Numbered from the stretch's first letter, positions 5,861 through 13,620 are shown. The stretch is 19,904 nt of DNA from Syntrophorhabdaceae bacterium (GCA_026415015.1 JAOAHW010000096.1:1-19904); one strand, 5' to 3'. Notes: a model not told the origin generated them from the sequence alone. Program-made: numbers and translations.

Positions 5861-7465
5861 CTATATGTCCCAGGGGGTTGTAAACAGGGGGTATCTAAAC
5901 TCAATAAGATAAGGCTCATCCCATGTTATATCCTGGAGTATTTTTTTAAGGCCTGCTATAGTATCTGTTTTTTTTGCCTTTATGTCAAAGGCCCTCGCCA
6001 TTTTTGTAAAATCTGGGTTTATAAGTCCCATAGAACCTTCAATGCCATATCTTTTTCTCATGGCGTCTTCGAGGATGCCAAACCCTTCATTATTATAAAC
6101 AAGGATAACCACCGGTATATTGTATTTTTTTATAGTAGAGAGTTCGCTTATACCTGGCAATGCCCCACCATCACCGCATATGCTTAGGCATGGTCTGTCT
6201 GGTGTACCTATCTTTGCCCCTATGGAGGCAGGAAGGGCATAGAAGATAGGAGAGATCCCCCTGGGCATGATGAATGTCCGCTGTCCATATACAGGGAAAT
6301 AGTATTCTGCCCAGTATGATATAAGGTTCAGATCCCATACTGTTATAGTGTCTTCAGGTATGGAAGCCCTTATTGTATCTATAATCATGAAACCTTTCTG
6401 TTTTTTTAGCAGGGCATATCTTTCTGCTTCCTGTTCTTTTTTTATACTATCTAATTTCCAGCCAAAGGTTTTTCTCCTTAACAGGTCTTTCAATCCATAC
6501 AAAAAGTCTTTTATGCTGTACGATAGCCCAATGGTTGCTGGATAGTTCTTTCCAAGCCACCTGTCATCTATGTCTATATGGATAAGTTCTTTAATCTTTA
6601 CGCCCCTTCTTTTTGCATCCACGTCACGGAGCCGTGTGCCAATGGCTATTACAATATCTGCCTCACTTAGGGTTTTATTTGTGATTCCTTTCTGCATTAC
6701 ATTGCCGAGGCAAAAATATGACCTTTCATCAATTATACCCTTACCACCTGTGGTGGTGAAAAAAGGTATGGAGGCATCTATGCAGACCTGTTTTAATATC
6801 TCTCCAGTATAATCAAACATCGCAGACTTGCCACAAATAATAGCAGGTTTCACTTTATTTTTTAAAATTGCTTCTATCTCTTCTATGGCGTCTTTTAGGT
6901 GTTGGCTGGCCTGCCCTTTTATTTCTTCTGCCTGATGATCATCTGTTTTTTCACTTTTTGATGGGGGCTCTTTATCAAGGAGCGCAAAGGGTATAGATAT
7001 GACTACAGGGCCTTTTCTGCCTGTTGTAGCGGTTTTATATGCCTCTTTTAAGGTGGGGATTATACTATGTACTGATGATGCATAAAATGTCTTTTTCGTA
7101 AAATATCTGAATATATTCTCAGGCTCTGCAACCTCGTGGAGTATACCCCTGCCATGTTCATCCCTTTTTGTGTCTATGTGGACTATAATAATGGGGGTAT
7201 CATCGCCATAGGCCTCCATACAACCTGATACTACATTGCCGAGGCCTGGGCCAGGGGTTACAAAAACTACACCTACACCTCCAGATACCCTTGAATAGCC
7301 ATCGGCCATGTAGACGATATTAGATTCATGTCTACCCATAATGATTTTGATTTTATTGGAGGTTAAGGCCTCATCAAGGGAGATCGTGTGAATACCTGGT
7401 AAATAAAAGACATTATTGATGTTTTTTTCTTTTAAAAAGATTGAGATCTCATATTTAACCTGCAT
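5861..7465 (-). CDS. Thiamine-diphosphate-dependent enzyme, acetolactate synthase (large subunit)-like
   Basis: 534 residues with the three-domain layout of the ThDP decarboxylase/acetolactate synthase family. The N-terminal pyrimidine domain carries the cofactor-activating glutamate (RHE, Glu47) before YMADGYSRVSG and TPGPGLGN. The middle NAD/FAD-like domain spans about 190-330. The C-terminal pyrophosphate domain has GDGG (431-434) and NN (458-459), which bind the Mg-diphosphate. It is shorter than typical IlvB, and no ilvN regulatory subunit or ilvC is nearby, so true branched-chain synthesis is doubtful; a specialised 2-oxoacid lyase or decarboxylase is as likely. A good ribosome-binding site (AGGTG, 6 bases) precedes the ATG at 7465. 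It is divergent from the XRE-cupin regulator and could share its control region. Confidence 0.85.
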   Translation of the reverse strand: MQVKYEISIFLKEKNINNVFYLPGIHTISLDEALTSNKIKIIMGRHESNIVYMADGYSRVSGGVGVVFVTPGPGLGNVVSGCMEAYGDDTPIIIVHIDTKRDEHGRGILHEVAEPENIFRYFTKKTFYASSVHSIIPTLKEAYKTATTGRKGPVVISIPFALLDKEPPSKSEKTDDHQAEEIKGQASQHLKDAIEEIEAILKNKVKPAIICGKSAMFDYTGEILKQVCIDASIPFFTTTGGKGIIDERSYFCLGNVMQKGITNKTLSEADIVIAIGTRLRDVDAKRRGVKIKELIHIDIDDRWLGKNYPATIGLSYSIKDFLYGLKDLLRRKTFGWKLDSIKKEQEAERYALLKKQKGFMIIDTIRASIPEDTITVWDLNLISYWAEYYFPVYGQRTFIMPRGISPIFYALPASIGAKIGTPDRPCLSICGDGGALPGISELSTIKKYNIPVVILVYNNEGFGILEDAMRKRYGIEGSMGLINPDFTKMARAFDIKAKKTDTIAGLKKILQDITWDEPYLIEFRYPLFTTPWDI

Positions 7466-7521
7466 TTTAACACCTAAGTTAAGTTTAGCATACTAATCTC
7501 TAAAGTTAAATAAAATTTTAC

Positions 7522-7551
7522 TTGACAACAGGGACTATAATTTAGTTTAAT
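7522..7551 (+). promoter_or_regulatory. Probable sigma-70 promoter of the regulator/polyamine unit
   Basis: TTGACA at 7522-7527 is a perfect -35 box; TTTAAT at 7546-7551 matches five of six -10 bases, with an 18-base spacer. The transcript would begin near 7558, about 27 bases before the regulator ATG at 7585. Repeated GTTAA and GTTTA elements nearby, and the spaced pair ACTATAA (7534) and TTATAGT (7573), are possible operator sequence for autoregulation. Confidence 0.6.
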
Positions 7552-7584
7552 ACCGTAAACTTCTTGTAGGCTTATAGTGTTATT

Positions 7585-8136
7585 ATGAAAATAGACGGTG
7601 CAAGCATAGGTGAGAGAATAAAGATGTTAAGGCAGGCAAAATCCCTTACTCAGGAAGAACTTGCTATAAGGGCTGGACTTACAAAGGGTTTTATATCCCA
7701 GATAGAGAGGAACCTCACATCTTTATCCGTAGAGAGCCTCATCGGTATCCTTGATGCCCTTGATGAAAAGCCCTCTACTTTTTTTAATGGTGCCTTTGAT
7801 GAAAAGATTGTCTTTAAATCAAAGGATAGGGTTGACCTTGAAATGGATAATGTGAAGGCATTCCAGATACTTGTGCCTGCTGCACAGAACAGACAAATGG
7901 ACCCTGCTCTTCTGGAATTAAATGCCCAGGAAAAGACACCAGAGGAGGAGCCCCACGAAGGTGAAGAATTTGGTTTTGTTATCAACGGGAGCATTGAATT
8001 GGTATTAGGGGGAAAGGCATACAAACTGAAAAAAGGGGAATGTTTCTATTTTAAGGCAACAAAGAGGCATTATATAGCAAATAGGCGAAAGAACAAGGCC
8101 TTTGTTTTATGGGTATCTTCACCGCCTAATTTTTAA
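7585..8136 (+). CDS. XRE-cupin transcriptional regulator (PuuR-like)
   Basis: 183 residues. An N-terminal helix-turn-helix of the Cro/C1 type (about 9-62) contains GERIKMLRQAKSLTQEELA, then AGLTKGFISQIERN and the second helix region. A C-terminal cupin barrel (about 105-178) has EPHEGEEFGFVINGSIELVL and the KKGECFYFKATKRHYIANR return strand. Proteins of this build usually sense a small metabolite through the cupin; E. coli PuuR controls putrescine degradation. Its place at the head of a spermidine biosynthesis cluster suggests it senses a polyamine or arginine and controls this cluster, itself and perhaps the divergent ThDP gene, which is inference. No strong ribosome-binding site is seen before the ATG. 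Confidence 0.88.
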   Translation: MKIDGASIGERIKMLRQAKSLTQEELAIRAGLTKGFISQIERNLTSLSVESLIGILDALDEKPSTFFNGAFDEKIVFKSKDRVDLEMDNVKAFQILVPAAQNRQMDPALLELNAQEKTPEEEPHEGEEFGFVINGSIELVLGGKAYKLKKGECFYFKATKRHYIANRRKNKAFVLWVSSPPNF

Positions 8137-8149
8137 TCAAGGAATGGAG

Positions 8150-8239
8150 ATGAAGATAAGGTTTGATATAGATGAATTAAAAATAAAAAAAGGCGCCTGG
8201 CCTTCAGGCGGAGACATCCCACCAGTGGTCGGGAAATAA
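8150..8239 (+). CDS. Uncharacterised 29-residue small protein between regulator and arginine decarboxylase
   Basis: An ATG at 8150 with AAGGA six bases upstream opens a 29-codon frame ending TAA at 8237-8239. The product starts MKIRFDIDELKIKKGAW and ends PSGGDIPPVVGK: a charged amphipathic first half and a Trp/Gly/Pro-rich second half with no signal peptide or membrane segment. It starts 13 bases after the regulator stop and ends 20 bases before the decarboxylase start, so it fits as an ordinary operon gene. Codon choice (ATA, AGG, AAA) matches its neighbours. I do not recognise a family. It holds a single arginine and no run of one amino acid, so a classical attenuation leader peptide is unlikely. 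An in-frame ATG at 8144 is too close to the ribosome-binding site. Confidence 0.6.
   Translation: MKIRFDIDELKIKKGAWPSGGDIPPVVGK
8194..8210 (+). promoter_or_regulatory. GC-rich hairpin inside the small ORF
   Basis: CGCCTG (8194-8199) and CAGGCG (8205-8210) form a perfect 6-bp stem with the loop GCCTT, about 50 bases before the decarboxylase start. No T-run follows, so it is not an intrinsic terminator. It could modulate translation, protect mRNA, or simply reflect coding constraint. Confidence 0.3.
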
Positions 8240-8259
8240 GAGCTTGGGAGGTGGACAAA

Positions 8260-8733
8260 GTGATCATAAAAACACCCACAAAATTTTTTCTTGTCAGCGG
8301 TTCTTCCGAGGGATATTCATTGCTTAATGCCTTTGACGGTGCCTTGATAGCATCAGGCGTTGGCGATACAAATCTGGTAAAGATGAGCAGTATACTCCCA
8401 CCTGGTTGTGTGGAGATTGATCCACCTCCAGTGCCAATGCCTCAAGGTGCCCTTGTGCCTGTGGCCTATGCATCCCGCAGCAGTAATGTCCCTGGTGAAA
8501 TAATATCTGCTGCAGTGGCAATAGGCATCCCAAAGGATGAAAAAAGCGCCGGACTTATAATGGAATATTCAGCCAATGATGATGAAGATGTAGTAGTAAA
8601 CCAGGTAAAAAGGATGGTAGAAGAAGGCATGAAGTTAAGAAATAGGGCTATAAAAGAGATAATGGCCAAATCAGCAACCCATAAGGTTAAAAATATAGGC
8701 GCTGTATTTGCTGGTGTTGTCCTTTGGGATTAA
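8260..8733 (+). CDS. Pyruvoyl-dependent arginine decarboxylase
   Basis: 157 residues. The enzyme converts arginine to agmatine using a pyruvoyl group made by self-cleavage of the proenzyme. The cleavage site is visible as KMSSILPPG, cut between the two serines (Ser43-Ser44) so that the second becomes pyruvoyl. Other family marks are FFLVSGSSEG, LNAFDGALIASGVGDTNLV and YASRSSNVPGEIISAAVAIG. The GTG at 8260 is taken as the start: the in-frame GTG at 8251 lies within the ribosome-binding site GGGAGGTGG, six bases upstream of 8260. It is the first committed enzyme of the spermidine cluster. PvlArgDC is common in archaea and scattered among anaerobic bacteria and Chlamydia, whereas most bacteria use PLP-type SpeA. 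Confidence 0.93.
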   Translation: MIIKTPTKFFLVSGSSEGYSLLNAFDGALIASGVGDTNLVKMSSILPPGCVEIDPPPVPMPQGALVPVAYASRSSNVPGEIISAAVAIGIPKDEKSAGLIMEYSANDDEDVVVNQVKRMVEEGMKLRNRAIKEIMAKSATHKVKNIGAVFAGVVLWD

Positions 8734-8829
8734 ACTATAGAAAGAATACTAAAGGATTTACCTCGAGTCTGCAGTATACTCTTAAACAATCCGAAAAAAG
8801 TTTTTTACATGGTTGGTTGAGATATCTGT

Positions 8830-9666
8830 ATGAAAACCGTTAATAATAGCAGGTTTATAGGGTCAAAAGATTCAGTGGATACAGCAGAGGTAATTTTGGT
8901 AGGTTGCCCCCTTGATATAACATCGTCTTTTAGAGGAGGAACGAGGTTTGCACCTGATAGTGTGCGAAGGGCATCCTGGACCATCGAGACATACAGCCCC
9001 TATATGAGCATGGATCTTGAAGACCTGTTGTTTAATGATGTCGGTAACCTTGATCTCCCCCAGGGTGACCTTATCTACTCTTTAGAGATAGTAGAGGATG
9101 CAATATCAGAGATTGCCGTGAAAGGAAAGAGACCTCTGATTATAGGTGGTGAACACCTTGTAACATATCCTATTGTCAAAGGCCTAAAAAAGGTATACAG
9201 CAATCTAAAGGTCATACATTTTGATGCCCACTGTGACTTAAGGGAAGACTATGAGGGCCAGCGGCTCTCCCATGCCACAGTTATAAAAAGAATAAAAGAC
9301 CTGGGTGTATCAGATATATATCAAATAGGTATAAGGTCTGGGACAAGATCAGAGTTTCAAGAGGCTTTTATCATAGACAGCCCTGAAACTCTTGCCCCCC
9401 ATATAAAAAGAAGTGATAAAGTATACCTGACCTTTGATATGGATGTGTTTGACCCTTCTTTGGTCCCAGGTGTCACTACCCCTGAGCCAGGGGGTATTGT
9501 GTTCAATGATTTTATAGACTATCTCAAGGCCATGACAGGCATGAATATTATTGGGGCTGATGTGGTGGAACTCTCCCCTGATTATGATATATCCTTTATC
9601 TCTTCCATATGCACTGCAAAGGTGGCAAGAGAGATAATAATGCTTTTATCCTGTCATGGGGATTGA
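8830..9666 (+). CDS. speB: Agmatinase / ureohydrolase (arginase family)
   Basis: 278 residues. It would hydrolyse agmatine to putrescine and urea with a dinuclear Mn centre. All metal-binding motifs are present: GGEH (His109), FDAHCDLR (Asp132, His134, Asp136) and FDMDVFDPS (Asp203, Asp205), with the SHAT histidine (148) and the N-terminal SSFRGGTRFAPDSVR typical of agmatinases. It follows the arginine decarboxylase, so agmatine is the likely substrate, although the arginase family also acts on guanidinobutyrate and related compounds. The 96-base gap before it contains a short GAGT/ACTC inverted repeat and an A6/T6 run, no ORF, and only a weak ribosome-binding site. Only 30 bases separate it from the next gene. 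Confidence 0.92.
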   Translation: MKTVNNSRFIGSKDSVDTAEVILVGCPLDITSSFRGGTRFAPDSVRRASWTIETYSPYMSMDLEDLLFNDVGNLDLPQGDLIYSLEIVEDAISEIAVKGKRPLIIGGEHLVTYPIVKGLKKVYSNLKVIHFDAHCDLREDYEGQRLSHATVIKRIKDLGVSDIYQIGIRSGTRSEFQEAFIIDSPETLAPHIKRSDKVYLTFDMDVFDPSLVPGVTTPEPGGIVFNDFIDYLKAMTGMNIIGADVVELSPDYDISFISSICTAKVAREIIMLLSCHGD

Positions 9667-9696
9667 AAGTCCTTTCATCTTATTATAAGGAGATGG

Positions 9697-10932
9697 ATGA
9701 TGGGTGCCAGTAAAAACAACAATAGGATAATGATTATAGGGGCAGGAGGGGTTGCCGCTGTAGCAGCCCATAAGTGTGCCCAGGTCCCTCATGTCTTTGA
9801 TGAGATAATAGTGGCGAGCAGGACCCTCTCTAAATGCGAGGCAATAAAAAAAGATATAAAAGACCGATATGGAAAAGATATAGATATTGCCCAGATAGAT
9901 GCAGACAATGTCCCTGAGCTTATAAGGCTTATTAAGGAATATAGACCCTTTCTTGTTTTGAATCTGGCCCTACCTTATCAGGATCTCCATATAATGGAGG
10001 CATGCCTTGCTACAGGCGTACACTACATTGATACAGCAAACTATGAACCACCTGATGTGGCCCATTTTGAATATAGCTGGCAATGGGCCTATAATGAGAG
10101 ATTTAAGGAAAAGGGGATTATGGCCATCCTCGGTTCAGGATTTGACCCTGGTGTTACAAATGTATTTGCTGCCTATGCCCAGAAACATCTCTTTGATGAG
10201 ATTCACTATCTTGATATATTGGACTGTAATGCCGGTGACCATGGCCATCCCTTTGCCACTAATTTTAATCCTGAGATCAATATAAGAGAGGTGACACAGA
10301 TAGTGAGGCACTGGGAAATGGGAAGGTGGGTAGAGACGCCTCCAATTATAGAAGATGGGAGCATACACTTCACCTTTGATTATCCTGTAGTAGGTAAAAG
10401 GGAGAGCTATCTTCTCTATCATGAAGAGTTAGAGTCCCTTGCCTTGAATATAAAAGGCCTAAAGAGGGCAAGATTCTGGATGACATTCTCTGAAAACTAT
10501 CTTAACCATCTTAGGGTTCTTAAAAACGTGGGCATGACACGGATAGATGAGGTAGACTTTGAAGGCAAAAGGATAGTGCCTATTAAATTTCTCAAGGCCC
10601 TTCTCCCAGAGCCCTCTTCTCTTGGGATACGATATAGAGGAAAGACAGTCATTGGCAATATCATGACTGGCATAAAGGATGGTAAGACTATAACCCGTTA
10701 TATTTACAATGTCTGTGACCATGAGGAGGCATATAAAGAAACAGGGACACAGGCCATAGCATATACAACAGGTGTCCCTGCTATGATAGGTGCCATGATG
10801 GTTTTTACAGGTGTCTGGCATGGCGCAGGGGTATTTAATATAGAACAACTTGATCCTGATACCTTTATGGATGCATTAAATATATACGGGCTACCCTGGC
10901 AGGTGGTAGAGTGGGAGCCTCTGGATATTTAA
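9697..10932 (+). CDS. Carboxynorspermidine/carboxyspermidine dehydrogenase (saccharopine dehydrogenase-like)
   Basis: 411 residues. It would reductively condense putrescine with L-aspartate semialdehyde to carboxyspermidine, using NADPH. The Rossmann motif IIGAGGVAAVAAHK lies at about 13-26 and ASRTLSKCEAI follows the second strand. Typical of the LYS1-like family are LNLALPYQDLHIMEACLATGVHYIDTANYE, ILGSGFDPGVTNVFAAYA and NAGDHGHPFATNFNPEINIREV. Assignment to the polyamine enzyme rather than saccharopine dehydrogenase rests on these motifs and on the carboxyspermidine decarboxylase gene 12 bases downstream. The ribosome-binding site AAGGAG serves the tandem ATG codons at 9697 and 9700; the second has the better spacing (7 bases). 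Confidence 0.92.
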   Translation: MMGASKNNNRIMIIGAGGVAAVAAHKCAQVPHVFDEIIVASRTLSKCEAIKKDIKDRYGKDIDIAQIDADNVPELIRLIKEYRPFLVLNLALPYQDLHIMEACLATGVHYIDTANYEPPDVAHFEYSWQWAYNERFKEKGIMAILGSGFDPGVTNVFAAYAQKHLFDEIHYLDILDCNAGDHGHPFATNFNPEINIREVTQIVRHWEMGRWVETPPIIEDGSIHFTFDYPVVGKRESYLLYHEELESLALNIKGLKRARFWMTFSENYLNHLRVLKNVGMTRIDEVDFEGKRIVPIKFLKALLPEPSSLGIRYRGKTVIGNIMTGIKDGKTITRYIYNVCDHEEAYKETGTQAIAYTTGVPAMIGAMMVFTGVWHGAGVFNIEQLDPDTFMDALNIYGLPWQVVEWEPLDI

Positions 10933-10944
10933 TAGTGTTTTCAG

Positions 10945-12282
10945 ATGGACCTTCAAAGTAGAGATATTGTGATTGAGGCTATCATCAAAAAGGATATTAA
11001 TGGAGCAGCGAAATTCCATGATCTCCCTTACCAAGAACGTATAAAGGTAATTAATGCCCTTGATAAGAAATACCTAAAAAAGTTAACCTACATTATAAAA
11101 CAGGCAAAAAAGATAAGATTCCATGAACTAAACAGTAGATTTTTGAGGGTTGCCAATGAAGGCATAAAAACACCTGTATATGTTATCGACGAGACCCTTA
11201 TTGAAGAAAATATGAGGGTCTTAAGGTATGTAAAGGACAGGACAGGGTGCAAGATCTTACATGCCCTTAAGGCATATGCATCATTTGCCACATTCCCTGT
11301 AATGAAAGTATATCTTGATGGGACATGCGCAAGCGGTCTAAATGAGGCAAGGCTTGGCCAAGAAAAATTTGGAAAAGAGGTACATACCTTTGCAGCAGCA
11401 TACAGAAAAGATGAATTTAAAAAGATTTTAAAATACTCTGATGTTATAATCTTTAACTCCTTTAATCAGCTGGAGAGATTCATACATATCACAAAAAAAT
11501 CTAACAGACAGGTAGGTATAAGGGTCAATCCTGGGTATGGAGAGGCAGCAGCAGATATATACAATGCCTGTGCACCATATTCAAGACTTGGGATAGTATA
11601 CGAGATATTCAAAGAAGGTTTTTTAGCTTACAGGGATAAAATAGATGGTATCCATTTTCATGCCCTATGCCAACAGAACGCCGATGCCTTAAAAAAGATA
11701 CTAAAATCCTTTGAAAAACTCTACGGAAAATATATAAGAGGACTAAAATGGGTCAATTTCGGTGGCGGACACCATATAACAAGGGATGATTATGATATAG
11801 AGTTACTGATAAGACTCATAAATGAATTTCAGGATAAGTATAAAGTCCAGGTCTATCTGGAGCCTGGAGAGGCAAGCGTGCTAAACGCAGGTGTCCTGAT
11901 AGCATCTGTCCTTGATATTGTAAAAAATGTCATGGATATAGCCATAATAGATGCATCTGCTGAGACACACATGCCTGATGTACTCCTTATGCCTTACAGG
12001 CCTTTTATTATAGGTTCAGATAAGGCAAATGAGAAGAGATATACATACAGGATTGCAGGGCCAAGCTGTCTTGCCGGTGATATTGTGGGCGATTACTCCT
12101 TTGACAAACCCTTGAAAGTAGGGGACAGGATTGTGTTTACAGACATGGCCCTATATAGCATAGTTAAGAACACGACGTTTAACGGCATAAACCTTCCTGA
12201 TATAGCTGTATTAAGAAAAAAAGGTGATATAGAGGTGGTCAGAAGATTTGGATACAGGGATTATATGTCCCGTCAGTCATAG
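10945..12282 (+). CDS. nspC: Carboxynorspermidine/carboxyspermidine decarboxylase with N-terminal extension
   Basis: 445 residues. This PLP enzyme of the alanine-racemase-fold decarboxylase group converts carboxyspermidine to spermidine. The catalytic core starts near IKTPVYVIDE (about 74). The PLP lysine is in GCKILHALKAYA (Lys109); phosphate-binding GGGHH is at about 273-277, the acidic site EPGEA at 306-310, and the active-site cysteine in GPSCLAGDIVGDYSF (Cys375). Residues 1-73 are an extra, mostly helical, Lys-rich segment absent from ordinary NspC (about 370-400 residues). The ATG at 10945 is 12 bases after the previous stop, with no clear ribosome-binding site; a TTG at codon 68 is a possible alternative that would remove the extension. 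The 3' end overlaps the convergent radical SAM gene by 10 bases. Confidence 0.92.
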   Translation: MDLQSRDIVIEAIIKKDINGAAKFHDLPYQERIKVINALDKKYLKKLTYIIKQAKKIRFHELNSRFLRVANEGIKTPVYVIDETLIEENMRVLRYVKDRTGCKILHALKAYASFATFPVMKVYLDGTCASGLNEARLGQEKFGKEVHTFAAAYRKDEFKKILKYSDVIIFNSFNQLERFIHITKKSNRQVGIRVNPGYGEAAADIYNACAPYSRLGIVYEIFKEGFLAYRDKIDGIHFHALCQQNADALKKILKSFEKLYGKYIRGLKWVNFGGGHHITRDDYDIELLIRLINEFQDKYKVQVYLEPGEASVLNAGVLIASVLDIVKNVMDIAIIDASAETHMPDVLLMPYRPFIIGSDKANEKRYTYRIAGPSCLAGDIVGDYSFDKPLKVGDRIVFTDMALYSIVKNTTFNGINLPDIAVLRKKGDIEVVRRFGYRDYMSRQS

Positions 12283-13619
12283 GTTTTAATCTTTTCTCTG
12301 AGATACTGTTTTAAGAACAAAAGGTCATCTTCAGTAAATCCCTCCCATGAAAAAGGGAACAGGGCATTATTCTGGAAAAGGGGCTCATCAGCAATAGGAT
12401 AGCGGGCAAAGACCTTGTATTCATCAAATAGCCTTGTATGGGGTATAGGCGTATATTCAGCAATATGGGGCCTTACGCCGAGGTCACAGAGATAATCTAT
12501 AGCATCTTTAACACCCTTCCAATTCTGAAATGGGAGACCAGCAAGGATATAGACACCTATGGCACTGGCCTCAAACCCTGCATTTACAAGGCTGCGTATA
12601 GCCTTTTCAAAGCCCTTTTTATCTATCTTATTACCTGTTTGTCTCTGTATATCTGGGTCGATAGTTTCAAGGCCGATCCTTACCTCTTTAAATCCAGAAT
12701 AGAGAAGTAGTTCTGATATCTCCTCGTCAATAAAGGCTGCGTTTAAGGCATTGGGATTATATATATTCAGTTTAAGGGGTAAATCACCAAGACCCTTTAG
12801 TATAGGTATGGCATGATTTTTTTTATCATATAGAAAATTGTCATCATAAAGGACAAATCTATTGACCCCTAACCTGTGCCAGTAGAGGACCTCATCTATG
12901 ACGCTGGCAGGTTTTCTCCTTACTATCGTGGGATACATAAAGGGTGTAGTGCAGTAGGCGCATCTATATATGCAGCCGTATGAAGTCAGCAAAGGGACAA
13001 AGTAGGGTGACCCATAGAGGTCAAAACAGGGATATGGCACATCTTCAAATCCATAGAGTTGGGGTCTGTGTTTTATTTTTACAGATAGATTTTCTTCTAA
13101 AAAATCATAAAAAAGCCCTATCTCATTATTTCTTACTACAAGGTCAGCACAAGCCATTTGGACAGAGGCATGTTCATAGCACAGTGTGGGATAAATACCA
13201 CCTATTACTGTCTTGGATTTGGGGAAGACTGTTTTTACTGTCTCAAGGGCATCTCTTGTCCCCATGTACCAGTATGTCATTATTGAGGTTATAAGAATGA
13301 CATCAGGTTCATATATAGCCTCAAGCCTCCTTAATAGTTCTTCTTTTGATATGCCATACCTCTTTAACCTTTTTTTTATCACTTTTAAAGGAGAGGGGTT
13401 TTTTACCTTTTCTTTTATAAATGGAGCCCTTCCATCGTCTTTTCTTTTTCCCTCTACCACCTCAAGGCAATCAATAAGGGATATCTGAAAATTGTTTTTC
13501 CTTAAAATGCCTCCAACATAAAGGAGACCCAAAGGGGCAGACCAGAAGCTATATGCAGCAAAATCATATATATATGGATTTATAAGGAGTGCTTTTTTGG
13601 TTTCACGTGAAACCCTCAT
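12273..13619 (-). CDS. B12-binding-type radical SAM protein
   Basis: 448 residues. The N-terminal segment (about 8-185) resembles the cobalamin-binding-like domain of this class: KKALLINPYIYDFAAYSFWSA, PLGLLYVGGIL, DVILITSIMTYWY and TVIGGIYPTLC. The radical SAM core has GCIYRCAYC (Cys216, Cys220, Cys223), VNRFVLYDDNFL and EVRIGLETIDPDIQRQTG. No His-rich DxHxxG motif is visible, so true cobalamin binding is doubtful. The substrate is unknown; methylthiolation, methylation or ring chemistry are all possible for the family. The ATG at 13619 is one base from the rhomboid stop and is the only ATG before the conserved KKALLINP, which makes the N-terminal VSRET, and the DNA palindrome encoding it, part of the gene. 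The 3' end overlaps nspC by 10 bases. Confidence 0.87.
   Translation of the reverse strand: MRVSRETKKALLINPYIYDFAAYSFWSAPLGLLYVGGILRKNNFQISLIDCLEVVEGKRKDDGRAPFIKEKVKNPSPLKVIKKRLKRYGISKEELLRRLEAIYEPDVILITSIMTYWYMGTRDALETVKTVFPKSKTVIGGIYPTLCYEHASVQMACADLVVRNNEIGLFYDFLEENLSVKIKHRPQLYGFEDVPYPCFDLYGSPYFVPLLTSYGCIYRCAYCTTPFMYPTIVRRKPASVIDEVLYWHRLGVNRFVLYDDNFLYDKKNHAIPILKGLGDLPLKLNIYNPNALNAAFIDEEISELLLYSGFKEVRIGLETIDPDIQRQTGNKIDKKGFEKAIRSLVNAGFEASAIGVYILAGLPFQNWKGVKDAIDYLCDLGVRPHIAEYTPIPHTRLFDEYKVFARYPIADEPLFQNNALFPFSWEGFTEDDLLFLKQYLREKIKTYD
13599..13614. other. parS-like centromere site (ParB-binding palindrome)
   Basis: GGTTTCACGTGAAACC is a perfect 16-bp palindrome. Its inner 14 bases, GTTTCACGTGAAAC, match the conserved bacterial chromosomal parS consensus (TGTTTCACGTGAAACA) exactly; only the outermost pair differs. 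It lies inside codons 2-7 of the radical SAM gene, encoding VSRET. ParB spreading from such sites drives origin segregation and SMC loading. I see no second copy in this window and no parA or parB here. Confidence 0.8.
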
Positions 13620-13620
13620 A

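Noticed and set aside
7535..7541. TATAAT right after TTGACA as the -10 box
   Set aside because: The gap is only about eight bases; TTTAAT at 7546 with an 18-base gap is the workable partner.
8251..8253. GTG as start of the arginine decarboxylase
   Set aside because: It is part of GGGAGGTGG, the ribosome-binding site for the GTG at 8260.
8734..8829. Possible small ORF or riboswitch between the arginine decarboxylase and speB
   Set aside because: The only ATG gives two codons before a stop; the inverted repeats are too short to support a structured RNA.
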